From contig NC_003071.7 in assembly GCF_000001735.4 (NCBI RefSeq), positions 11,897,151-11,961,150 on the forward strand: 64,000 bases of DNA, written 5' to 3'. The stretch is from Arabidopsis thaliana. Taxonomy: Eukaryota > Streptophyta > Magnoliopsida > Brassicales > Brassicaceae. The notes beneath the pieces were generated by a model. The model was not told the DNA's origin, ran no database searches, and worked only from the letters and a program-made list of their open reading frames with translations. Shown here one piece after another: positions 46,501 through 57,199 of the stretch. Within the stretch, counting starts at the first letter, position 1, and the number at the start of each line of letters is the position of its first letter. A program made the position numbers and the translations under genes.

Positions 46501-47292
46501 CAGTAAGAGATGTGACTGTGTAATAATATATATGTTGATTTATTTGGTATCATATATACATATGTTGAATTTTTGTTACTAAATGTTAATATATGCATAA
46601 ATATTTTATGAAGAGAGTTTGATTGGCAGAAGTTGAGTTATGGTAAAGAGAGTTGGGACAAATGGAGTTAGGAGCTGCCATCTTGGAGTCCACCTCGTGA
46701 AGGAATATCTCACTTTCCCACTTCACATGTGTAAACTTCTTCTTATTTGCGCAACTATTATTGGATCTATGCCCCTTATAAAAAAAAAGAACAAAAAGAA
46801 TAGCAATTTGAAGTAGCTAAAGTTTTAACAGTTCAGTGAAATTAAATAACATTTGGTGGTAAGCTTTAAGCCTTTAACAGTGTAGTGAAAATAATTTAGT
46901 GATTACAACTTAAAAACGTAGAGAAACTTAAAGATAAACGGTAAGACGAATTAAAAAGAGAGTGGCAAAACAAAGAGTAATAATTTAGTAATTCGTTTAG
47001 TTGAATTGAATCTATTTAGGTTAAGAAGAAAAACATTGCCAAATTGTCTTGGGAAAAGAATATGTACTTTTCTGCCCTGAGTTCAATTCTCACTAGAAAC
47101 AAAGTTATGGTATTTTTGGTAAGCAATAATGGCACAGTATTGATTTCATGGACTGTATTTTGGTAAGTCAATTAAATTCACTTTAAAATTACTCGGATTT
47201 TTCTGTGATTCCGGAATGTTGTTGTGTTAGCATGGTCTTTGCAAAACAAGTTGAACCTTGCATTACTCCGGTGTCGTCGATGCATTGCAATT

Positions 47293-47293
<1 letters not shown>

Positions 47294-47343
<50 letters not shown>

Positions 47344-47344
47344 T
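47294..47344. repeat. TA-dinucleotide microsatellite
   Basis: About 50 bases of alternating AT with one G interruption. Open frames rich in Ile/Tyr across it are artefacts. Confidence 0.9.
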
Positions 47345-49988
47345 CCAAAAATAGATGGGATAGTAAAATATATAGATTCAAGGAATTATCTGAATGTTGT
47401 TTTTAATATATACAAAAAATTGATTGTTGACACATATTGAGATCCAAGACGGCATAAATACTATGTGTACACATATGAATACTACGACAGGACGTAATTA
47501 ATCATCTCTCAAAGAAATTTGAACCCGGGACACAGTGAACCTTAAACCTGTTTTTGTACTAAGAAAAGCTGTAGCAAAAGATATTAATTCAATCTATGGA
47601 GTACATAGTAGAAAGTAGAAACAATAATTTCTCTAAGTACTACAGGTTAGCAAAACCGATGATACCGCCAAAACATGCACACAAACTGATCTTTAAACCA
47701 AAAGATCTACAAGACAAAGATTTTACGCACACAAGAAAATGGTCCAAACAGTTTTATTTCGAATTGAACTAAAGAAATGAAAGAGAAGAGTTCACGTGTT
47801 AAAAGTGGTCAATGAAAAATGTCTGTCTACAAAATGAAACGATTGGTGCATCACGAATAGAAAATTATTGTCATCAAGCAAAGTTCGAAAACCACATTCC
47901 CAAATATACATATATGTATTAGCTTCTTATATTAAACATTATAATAAGATTTATATTATACTTGAAACAAAACCTATAATCTCAAATTCTCAATGGCATC
48001 TATAATAACGAATAAAATTAATCTTTAGTTAAGGATCCTGACTACATTTACTCTACCATGTGTAGTAAATTTAGTTTATAGATCATACTTGTTTAACCTA
48101 ATAAAGTATTAGCAGACGGACCTCCTTTAATTACCTGCCAAATGTCATGTAAAAAAACCATTTTCATTGGTTAGTTATTATAATATGTTTGTCATACAAT
48201 GTGTAAGAGTTGAAGAGAAAACAACAAAATGGGGGGTGTGGTGCTTGATTCTGGACGTGTCTCTCTCGAAGTTGGGAGTTTTAATATTGGCGGTTTGCAT
48301 ATTAATTTTTGCTCTCAACGATTTCTTAATTTTTGTGGCAAACCTTTATACATCAAATAAATTGAAAGAAAGGGAGTATATAAAGTGGATGAACCCGACT
48401 TTTATTTAAAGAAAGTAAAAGCTATATATATTTATATATATAATTATATACCCCACTAATCATATATTTATTTCGATTAGCAGGAAAAGCAAATCCATAT
48501 ATATACCAATTGTTTGAAAAATTAACTAGTAACTTTAACCAGATTAATATTTGTGTATTGTATATGTTTACTGATAATATAGAAAACTCGAAAGTATGGT
48601 CTTCACTCTTCACTATTCAGGTGGTTTGAAGTACTTTGTTGAACCCAAGGAACTCTGATGCTATTACGAGGATCTGGTCTCTGGATTATTTTTTTGAAGT
48701 ATTATTATTTATAAAATAATTGTCCACTATCTATTCGATAAAGGTTACTTGGTTTAGGGTAAAGATAGTTTTTGAAAACCCTTGGAAAAAGGATTACCGC
48801 AATTATTATTAGACTACTAACACTAAACTATAATATCATGGGAATATTTTTATCATTACCAATACGCACTTGCCAAGTTACGTCACTGTGTTTAAACTAG
48901 ATTTTAGAAAAGAAAAATAACAGAATTTAGAAGAAAATAAAATAAAATAAAAAGGTATAACTATTTTTGGTAGTTGTTAATTTGTTATAGCTTACAAAGC
49001 CAGTTTGTAATTTTTGGGATCGTTAGATGCCTTTGGAGTGTGTGGTCTTTAAAAAGTGAAACTGATGGAGAATGAAAAAGGGAAACTGAATTACATGAAA
49101 ATAGGTTATATTGATTGCATTGAATTGCTCATTGCTCGTTGTTATCGTGTTAGCATACATGCTAGAATGACCATTTTCACTAATACTCACGCCTCTTTTT
49201 CGGGTGTAGGTGAAGAGTAGTTGTTTAAAATTGTGTGTGCCAAGACTAATGAGACTATAAGAGATTAATTTTGATTTTTAAATTATTTGAATAAAACGGT
49301 AGCATAGCTTTAGATATTAATCTGCTTTTCTATCGGACTATCAATAACAAACTTTCGTATTTTATTCATAATTTTGTTGTTTTATTAGTTATAACAGTTT
49401 TAAATTCAAATAATTTCGAAAGAAAACCACTTGACACTGGGCCAGCCAGTTCTCAACGTGAATTTAGCGCGTGTGTAGTCCTAATTCCTAACCAATGTCT
49501 TGAGCGGTTTATATCATATCTACCAACTAAAATAAAAGTTAGTCTATAAACTGGAATTCTTTAGCCCAATAAATATGAACTGTTAGTTCATAATTTAGCA
49601 GATTATAAAAATAATGTAAGGGAATACATATCTTATCTAGTCCACATTTCGTATCTTTCCATTAAATTTGATTTTCATTGTCCAAAATATTGAAAAGTAT
49701 CTAAAGGTGAGATTCGAATCAGGCCACCTGAAAGGGACCCCAAGTCCGTACAGTCTGAAGTGGATAGGTGCAGATTTTGTTGACAAGTTGGCGTTCTTTA
49801 TTACGTGTTCTCTTCGAACCGTCATGATTTCGTAGCCACCTCTTTTCCCCTACCTATATACAACACAACAAATTTTTTTTACCCCATATAAATTTAACTA
49901 TTTTTTTGATTAATTGTTTAATTGGAAGAAACAATTTTTTTCGAAAAATATCGTTAATTTTGGTTTCGGATAAACGGGTTAAACAATC

Positions 49989-50028
49989 AGCTTTGACATT
50001 TTTTTTTTTGTAAATATAGCTTAGACAT
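49989..50028. repeat. Poly(T) micro-insertion with near-perfect 11-bp direct repeats
   Basis: AGCTTTGACAT (49989-49999) and AGCTTAGACAT (50018-50028) differ at one base and flank a T-run followed by GTAAATAT. Confidence 0.5.
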
Positions 50029-50285
50029 CTTCCTATCGTGAAATCCATAAAATATATACAAAAAAATATATATCATGAAATTGTTAAATTCGTTTAGAAG
50101 ATTAAAGCATGTTTCATTGTCCTAAGCATACGACAAATGTATGTCCAGTGTCATTGTTTTTTGTTAGTTTCTAGGCTAATTCTTTTGTGTGTTTTTTTTC
50201 TAACAAAAACTTGTAATCTTATAAACTTTTTATTAAGAGAAAAGTAAACAGGATAAATGTAATGACATGGCTCCAATGAGGTTGA

Positions 50286-50385
50286 GGTGGACCAATAGCC
50301 CCAATGGTACGTCACGTGACACTCATGGTTGTTTCATAAAAGTGCACCAGTAAGACACTCCTTGCCACGTGACCAATGGGCTCAA
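50286..50385. promoter_or_regulatory. G-box palindrome and CCAAT cluster
   Basis: A perfect 10-bp palindrome GTCACGTGAC sits at 50311-50320 and a second CACGTG at 50366-50371. Each is close to a GACCAAT word (GGACCAATAGCCCC near 50290, GTGACCAATGGGC near 50370). The patch is notably less AT-rich than its surroundings and about 3.9 kb upstream of the probable MIR172A start. G-boxes bind bZIP/bHLH factors and CCAAT binds NF-Y. Enhancer function is inferred only. Confidence 0.4.
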
Positions 50386-52152
50386 GGACAGAGCCATGGA
50401 CCAAACTCTATCACCCCAGTTCCTGTCTGGTCCCCTCTTCTTCACTTTCTTTTACTTTTCCAATTCAATGTGAAAATGAAATGTATAATGCTAATGGAAT
50501 AAATCATTGCTTTTTCGTCTAAAGATTTTGGATTTTAACCCATCACCAAATTCGATGAGAACAAAAAAAACGATTTAATAGAAATGTTTTGATGCGCCGA
50601 AAAAAAAAATTGTACTAATGGAATCTCATAATGAGAGAAGCAACACATTATGTCGATAGACAAAGTCAGCCAACTATGAGTACTAATTACAACGTTTCGA
50701 ATCCTCATTGGCTTTGCTCTGTGTCAACAAATCAAATGAAAGACACTTTTTTTTTTGTATTATTAAACTTTGAAACAAAGTAATATATAGACGACAAAAG
50801 AAAATCTCATATGCAAAAGTTACACTAGATCGAGTAATTTATTGTCAGATTCAAAGGTGTACAACACATATGCCACATCACAGTGTTTATTTTATAGCCT
50901 TTTCTATATTTTAGAGTCCAAATTTCCAAAAATATAAGTTGTTTACAAATACCTGCATAGCAGAAAACTACAAAAACTAGGATTTAGAGGGAAAACATTA
51001 TGAGCACGACAAAATTAATAAATTAAAAAGACTCATATGAATTTTAAAAGAAAGATTATGGACCTACGATATATGATTTGATAGCGATATATGTTAATTT
51101 TATATTATATAGTATTTATCAGTTTCATGTGTTGGTTAAGAAACTTTTTATTTTTGTTTTGACAAGATAGCTGGTTTTTACTTTTAGCAGAGAGCGCATA
51201 TAATAACATTGTGCTAATTCACTAGGATAATAGCTATACCAAAAATAGACAGAGAATCCAATTTTAGTAAATCATAGTTCTGTATAATTTTGAGAAAATA
51301 AGTGTGGCTTAAATTTGGAGTTTGGACATATCATAATGATCTTAAATTTGGTATGCTCTTGGCTAGTCACACTCATGTTCAAGAATCATTTTGGAGTTAC
51401 ATTCTAGTTCTATGAGATTTCATACCTAATTTCAAAAAGAGATTTAGACATTTACCTATCCGGACAGGTCAAAGAAGATGTTTTAAGATCGAAAATTTTA
51501 TTGGATGTGTTATTGAATTTGGACCGGTATACCCGTAACTTGGACAGTAATCCAACCCAAATATAACTTTCAAACCGAATTTACTTTTTAATCTACCTAG
51601 ACCTAGTAAAACTTGGCAAAACCGAATGACTTTACAAATATAAAAAAACTTTGCAGATAAATTATCTCTTTAGGCGGATGAACAAAACGGATAAATTAAT
51701 ATTCTTCCCAAGATGTTGAGCTAGGGGAGGTCAGACAATTCTTTGGACAGAATTTAGATTCGCCACTAAACCATTAGCTCTCCTATCTGCTTTTTCCATT
51801 ATTTAATTTATTTGTTAATTTTTTTTTATGTTTTTCTTATATATTCGAATTTGGTAGAATTTATGTTTCCCTACACTCTGTTTTTTTTGTTCTAAGTTAA
51901 AATACGGTTAAAAAAAATATCAGATAAGCAATTTCCAATCCGGATACAATTTATTTTATTCTATATTAGTTATTTTGTTTTGTTTTTCAATGTTATAATG
52001 CGTAATATAATGTTTTTTAATTTGTTCAAATAATAATGTTAGTTTCATATATGTGATATCATGGATTTAAAGTAGTTTCTGACGGTTGTAAGATGTATAA
52101 TTTGTTTTAACGTTACATTGATGAAACTTTCGATGAAATTGAAAAAAATATA

Positions 52153-52195
52153 GGGTTCTGGATATTAATCATAGTCTTATTAATATCCAGAACCC
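52153..52195. repeat. Perfect 17-bp inverted repeat with 9-base loop
   Basis: GGGTTCTGGATATTAAT (52153-52169) is exactly inverted at 52179-52195. The spacer is CATAGTCTT. Confidence 0.85.
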
Positions 52196-52256
52196 ATTTT
52201 TTAATCAATTTTGTGCAAATAAGCTCCCATGCACAAACCAACTTTGTTTTTATATA

Positions 52257-52505
52257 CTCCCTCTGTTACTGAATATTTGTAGTTTAAAGTTTTTGCACAC
52301 AAATTAAGAAAACATACAAATTTTATTTAATTTATCTTTTTCCTATAAAAACATCATTAATTACAACTAATCCAACCAGTAAAAAAATATAATTAATTAA
52401 AAATTATTAAATACATTTAATGTTTGCATAGAAAAGTGAAAACAACACTTATATTAAAAAAAAATAAAAAACCTTAAAACTACACTTAATTAAAAACAAC
52501 GAGAG
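52257..52505. mobile_element. Stowaway-like MITE, TA target
   Basis: 249 bp between TA dinucleotides. The 5' end is CTCCCTCTGTTACTGAAT; the reverse complement of the 3' end is CTCTCGTTGTTTTTAATT. A subterminal GTAGTTT is shared by both ends. The interior is AT-rich. Confidence 0.65.
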
Positions 52506-52530
52506 TATAAGTGATCTACATTCAAACCGA

Positions 52531-52604
52531 ACTAATGCAATGATCCGACGATCCAATCCAGTTTTAGACTAATGCATTGATCCGACGATCCAATCCAGTT
52601 TTAG
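52531..52604. repeat. 37-bp tandem duplication
   Basis: Two adjacent 37-bp copies (52531-52567 and 52568-52604), each containing TGATCCGACGATCCAATCCA, differ at one base. They lie just beyond the MITE. Confidence 0.85.
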
Positions 52605-53023
52605 AGCATTAGTTTGGTAACTTATCTCGGACATAGAAAGTTTTGATTAAGATTTTTTTTTTTTTTTTTCCTTTTTGGAGCTACGAAAGATTTAAATAAT
52701 TTATGGTAACACTACATATGAGCAAGTAAAGAACTTCATTAGCGATATTTGGGCTCGTTTAACTAAACCCAATCTAAGGGAGTTATTACAAACAAACAAT
52801 GCCCACGTCTATCAGCTTTTTTGGGCCTAAAAAATAAAAATGCATGGAGATTTTATATAAACTCCGAACAAGAAGATGATTTCAATCGAATGTACCTAGA
52901 AACCGTCTAAATCGAATCTGTAAGAGAAGAATAAAATTCAGTACGGACCAGATGGTTTTGTATACCAAATTCAATCCATAAAGAAGCAAATTCCCAACAC
53001 TACTTAAAAAGAGGTATCATTAT

Positions 53024-53468
53024 TCAAACATTGGCGCTCCCTCTTCTTTGGACAGGCTTGTATATCACCACAGTGACAAACTTAGTCCTGAACCGATGCG
53101 AGAAACCGAGTGCTACAACAGATCTTGGGGCGTCTCGGTTCTCGATATAGAGGTGGTTCAGGACAACATTCTGTGGCGCATAAGCCAGTTCCATGCTACC
53201 CTGATTGCCTAATAGAGAGTGTTGAAGGTGTGGCGGTACTGCTGGAGGATCTCTTGTCTCATCTTCGGTTGAGGAATACACATTGTTGTAACTTGAAACC
53301 GGTGATACAGGTACTTCAAATCCCACAACCGTTGTGTCCTCCTATGTTTAAGAAAACGATAAAAGATTGAAAAATCGAGCGGGAGACTGGAAATTACTCG
53401 ATTAGTTGGTTGAAGGCAAAAAGGTGTTTTAGCTGGCTTACATGATCATCAGGATTTTGACTGTTCAT
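53024..53468 (-). CDS. KINB3: SnRK1 beta-type subunit KINbeta3 (truncated, no CBM)
   Basis: Two coding exons, 53468-53442 (MNSQNPDDH) and 53341-53024, give 114 residues. Almost the whole protein is the C-terminal AMPKBI/ASC domain: VPPHLQHSLLGNQ, then LAYAPQNVVLNHLYIENRD, then VVALGFSHRFRTKFVTVVIY and KP. The N-terminal myristoylation region and carbohydrate-binding module of other AMPK/SnRK1 beta subunits are absent, which is the known plant-specific beta3 form and not a truncation artefact. Family role: scaffold that bridges the SnRK1 kinase and gamma/betagamma subunit in energy-deprivation signalling. The leader is spliced: an acceptor about 26 bases before the ATG and a leader exon at 54546-54628. 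It matches At2g28060. Confidence 0.93.
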
Positions 53469-56400
53469 CTTGGATAAGATTGCCACCTAGTGCCTGAAAC
53501 AAAATATAATCATAACTAAACCGCAATAGCATGCAAAGTAAACAATCAAAATGAATGTAGGTCACACCAGCTCAAGTGCCATTCAAACTAATCTAAGAGA
53601 AAGAGGTGTTTACATTTCAACTCAAAAACACTGAAGCAGAAATGAAAACAATGTTGTTCTCTACAATGATGCAAACTCTTATTTGTGTGAAATGTAAGAC
53701 TTTTGTCTAATCGGTATCAAAAGTCAAATAATTCATAATCCCGTAGACAAATCTAAGGATCCAAAGATGCAGACAGTCTTAAGAAAGTTGGACCAGAGAA
53801 TCATATTTTCCCATGCCTTCTTCGAAGAAAGTACTAAGGTGGACAAAGGATTCAAAAATCAATGGACCACAGGAGTTAGAATAGAAACACATTGATCATT
53901 ATCACAACAGAGACAAGTTGGAAGACATAAACTACATTGTTATTATCATGTACATCCAAATTCCACAGCTAATTCTTCTCTATGTACACTGAACAGATAA
54001 TATATAGGATTTAACCATTTATTATATGAACTCTTTGCACAGTTTTATCTCATCTAAAGACCCTTTAAACCTATTACACACCATAGGAACCATATCTCAG
54101 CTAAAGACCCTTTAAACCTATAAGAAAACCGCATCATGCCTACATCGAAAATCTATCAAGCTTCAAGATTCCAAACACTTCCAAGACAGAACCATGAAGA
54201 ATTTCCTTGCACGAGAAACTAATCCCCACGAAGTTATTCGGCTAACCAAATTCCATGTTCAGAATAAAATTTGTAAAGTCCTCCTATCAAGTGATGATGA
54301 AGAAACCAGGCACTTAAATGCTTAAAGAGAATCCAATATTTGAGGTCTAAATCCTATACACACAGAACAAAATTCCCACAAATCAACTGGAGATATCAAT
54401 GAAAGAACTGTACTCACCCAATCTGATGAACACACATACACACTTATCAACCAAACTGGAACAACTTTAAAACACAACTACTAAGCTTAAAAATACATAA
54501 CAATGAACACAATATCAGAAGCCAAACTGGAGTTAAAATTCTCACCTTTGGGAAGCTAAGCCCTTCAAATTACCCTTTCAAAAACGTAGCAGCAATGAAA
54601 GTCTACACAAATCCTTAAAACAAAAACCTGCAAAATCATCAGTAAATGACCCATCAAATGATAAATAACACCCACCTAATAGAAAACCCTAGAAATCACC
54701 GGAAAATCAAAATTGAGGAATCAGTCGCATAAAAAATGAAATTTTGAATCATGGGTATTCGATTTTACTTCGATATCAATGCAAATTTCGTATAAAATCA
54801 GACGGAAATTGGAAGAACGAAGGAGACGAAACGAAATTGAGAAAGGCAGAGAAAGAGAAAAAAAGAGAGGGTTTACTCTGTTTTTACTTAACCTAGAATA
54901 TGATTAGCTCAATGATTGATTGATTAATTTTAGACAGCTTCGAGAGAGAAGATTGGGTTCGTCCTGGAGATTCTTGACGAACACAGTCGCGACAAGCATC
55001 AGCTTTTGTTTTGCTTATTGGCTTAAACTTTGCTGTCCTTCGAAAACATTTTCTTTCCTCAGAAAACATTTTTTTTCTTCTTATGGAAACTATTTTACTC
55101 ATTAACTTTCTTTTTAGTTTCCAAAATAAATAATTGACAAATAAGGATGTGTGATTGGTGGTTTGCTTTTGTTCGACTCTAGTGTTCGCTAGACATGCTG
55201 TTTTTCCTCTGAATATGTGAAGATTTCTTTGATTCTATGCGATTCGATCTTTTACCTTTTTTCGTCTCTTAAGAATGGTGTTATCGAGACTAAATCTTCA
55301 CTCCTTGTCTATGCTTCTCAGACTTGATCGAGGTCTGGTCCTTTCATGAAACTTCTATTTATTTGACATTTTTAAGACAAATATAGATTGATGTTCATTG
55401 AGCTTATTATATAAAGATAGAAATGCAATAGTTCTAGTGAGCTTTATTGAAATGTAAAGAAGAGAAAAATGTAAAGGAGCTTAAGGTTTGTCACCAAAAG
55501 CCAATGTTTCTAGATTTGATATTTCATAAGATGAAGGAAGAGAGTTCTCTCAAAGTTACAATCATAGTTCTCATTACATAATTGTTTATATGAATCTTCT
55601 AACTTGTTAAAATTCTACTTATGTAGACCTCACATTGGGTTTGGACTTGTTTTAGTTGTGGACTCTAATACTCCCCTGCAAACTTAGCAGCGAGTATGAA
55701 AACAATGATGATAAATTTGTTTTAGTTGATCGAAGAGCTTAATTTTCAGTCCATGATCCAATGAAGGCACATAATCTTAATGTTTATTGTTTCTTGTCGA
55801 TTTATGACATCACCACATACGAAAGAAAGTTTGGGCAGTGGTTATCAGGTTATAAAGCTTAAAAATTCTGAAATCTGAAGGTTGTTGTTCATCTCAATAG
55901 GAGGACTTGTGTATCGTTGGTTGGTGGTGGGCATCCGCGATACTTTTCTTTCAAATAATCTTCAAGAACTATGCGACTTATAGTTTTGGTGGGATTTCAA
56001 CTACTATTGCTTTTTTCCTCTTGCTTTGTAGTATTATTTATGACTTTTTTACTTAGGGCTTAAACTTCGAAAAAATCTCGTTTTCTTTCGGTTTAATGTT
56101 GTATTTTATCAAGTATTTCATCATGGTAACATTAAAATAACTCTAGATGACAAAAAAAAAACAAATTAAAGAGACTCCAACTTAATTTCCCTATTTTCTT
56201 AGTTTTTTTTTTCTGTTTTTTAGTTCTTCTTTGTATTTTTTTTTTTTTAAATTTCAATACATATGAGATTACTCTATGGTTTGGAAAACCGCATGGTACC
56301 TAAATCCTACAACAATGGATTCCTTTTCCTTAGGTATGTTTTCGTATATGTATTTATCAATCGAAGATTTGTATGGTTTAATGAAATATTTATCGTGTTT

Positions 56401-56828
56401 TTGTTATCCAAAAGAAAGCAAAATCCAATAGTCCCGAAAACCCATGCAACCGTGTACATAATAATATATATATTTAAAAATCCATGTCCAATCTCCAAAC
56501 CATTTTAAAACAAGAGAAACAATAGTTTGAAAATATAGAAAATTGCGTGTGAGTGTGTCATAATTCATAAATGCAAAGACAAATGTTTGATCTTTGATTG
56601 TAATTTCTGAAACTCACGGACTTTCCTACCTCTTTCTGATCTTCCCGACCCCATCAACACTTTTTTGTATCTCTATCACACATATAAAATCGTATTTTGA
56701 TTAATACCATTTTCCAGCCATTTTGCCTCTGTCCTCTCCTACTTACTCTTCTCTCTTATGTTTCCAGCCATCACTCACGAGCCCATTTATGAACTTTAAC
56801 CCTAAACCAGTGTATATCTCCTCCCACT
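53469..56828. other. KINbeta3 spliced leader and upstream intergenic DNA
   Basis: Up to about 54890 this is the KINbeta3 leader: an intron acceptor (TTGTTTCAG) near 53495, a leader exon at 54546-54628 bounded by CAG and GTGAGA, and a first leader exon beyond it. A 21-bp direct repeat (54054-54074 and 54101-54121) lies in the intron. 54900-56828 is intergenic. The 55600-55900 part has CTCCCCTGCAAACT-type text reminiscent of a copia LTR end, without further support. Confidence 0.5.
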
Positions 56829-56899
56829 TATATATCCCTCACATTATCATTCCAAACTCTCTCAAAAAAACAAAAATAATTACTTCAAACTAAAACCCA
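56829..56899 (+). promoter_or_regulatory. TATA box and leader of the secreted-peptide gene
   Basis: TATATAT at 56829-56835 in a TTATATATCC context lies 71 bp before the ATG, followed by a C/A-rich short leader. Spacing fits a start near 56860 and a leader of about 40 nt. Confidence 0.55.
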
Positions 56900-57199
56900 A
56901 TGTTCAACACAAGAGTTCATATTGTCATTATCACTCTAAACCTTTTATTCTTGTACGCTGGAGGGAGACTAATACCACTGGAGAGTGTTCCAAGCTCGTC
57001 GATGATGCCTTTATCAGTCGAAGACACGGTCAAATTGAATCCGAGGAATCAGATTTTTCATGGGACACAAGTAAAGAGTTGTATGCCTAAAGGGTTCCGA
57101 CCAAGATCCGCTCCGAGCCGGTTTGTAAATTATCAGCCTCTTGTTTCCATTAAGTGTTCCTCATCTAAAGTTACCTCCCGGTCCAAGATATCGCCTTGA
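56900..57199 (+). CDS. Small secreted peptide precursor, possible IDA-like
   Basis: Single exon, 99 residues. The N-terminus MFNTRVHIVIITLNLLFLYA is a clear signal peptide, cleaved near Gly-Gly at 21-22. A variable central part follows, then a Cys and the patch CMPKGFRPRSAPSRFVNYQP at about 61-80, and a basic Ser/Lys-rich tail. The order signal peptide, variable spacer, PKG-x-x-P-x-SAPS-(K/R) resembles IDA-like precursors IDL6/IDL7 as I recall them (PKG.PIPPSAPSKRHN). This suggests a processed signalling peptide perceived at the cell surface, but the match is partial: the Pro-Ile-Pro-Pro core is altered and the tail is longer. It has its own TATA box and lies in open intergenic space, so I regard it as a real gene. 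Confidence 0.7.
   Translation: MFNTRVHIVIITLNLLFLYAGGRLIPLESVPSSSMMPLSVEDTVKLNPRNQIFHGTQVKSCMPKGFRPRSAPSRFVNYQPLVSIKCSSSKVTSRSKISP

Larger units (their letters stand above)
46501..53023. other. Gene desert upstream of MIR172A
   Basis: No protein gene is supported. Contents: a TA microsatellite (47294-47344), tRNA-promoter-like words near 47090, 47520 and 49710, a poly(T) micro-insertion (49989-50028), a G-box/CCAAT cluster (50286-50385), a 17-bp perfect hairpin (52153-52195), a MITE (52257-52505) and a 37-bp tandem repeat (52531-52604). The rest is AT-rich with no visible signal. Confidence 0.6.

Noticed and set aside
47178-47440. Open frames rich in Ile-Tyr repeats
   Set aside because: Translations of the TA microsatellite.
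47080-47540. B-box-like words (GAGTTCAATTCTC near 47090; minus-strand GGGTTCAAATTTC near 47520) suggesting SINEs
   Set aside because: No A-box at proper spacing, no poly(A) tail and no target duplication could be defined.
48371-48384. AAGGGAGTATA resembling a Stowaway MITE end
   Set aside because: No matching opposite end within several hundred bases.
49700-49770. tRNA-like text on the minus strand (GATTCGAATC B-box, and a GGACTTGGGGTCC arm that could carry a Pro anticodon)
   Set aside because: The T-stem does not pair, one anticodon-stem pair is mismatched and no acceptor stem closes. At most a tRNA or SINE relic.
55380-55960. Copia LTR-like text (ACTCTAATACTCCCCTGCAAACT)
   Set aside because: No paired LTR, primer-binding site, polypurine tract or target duplication found.
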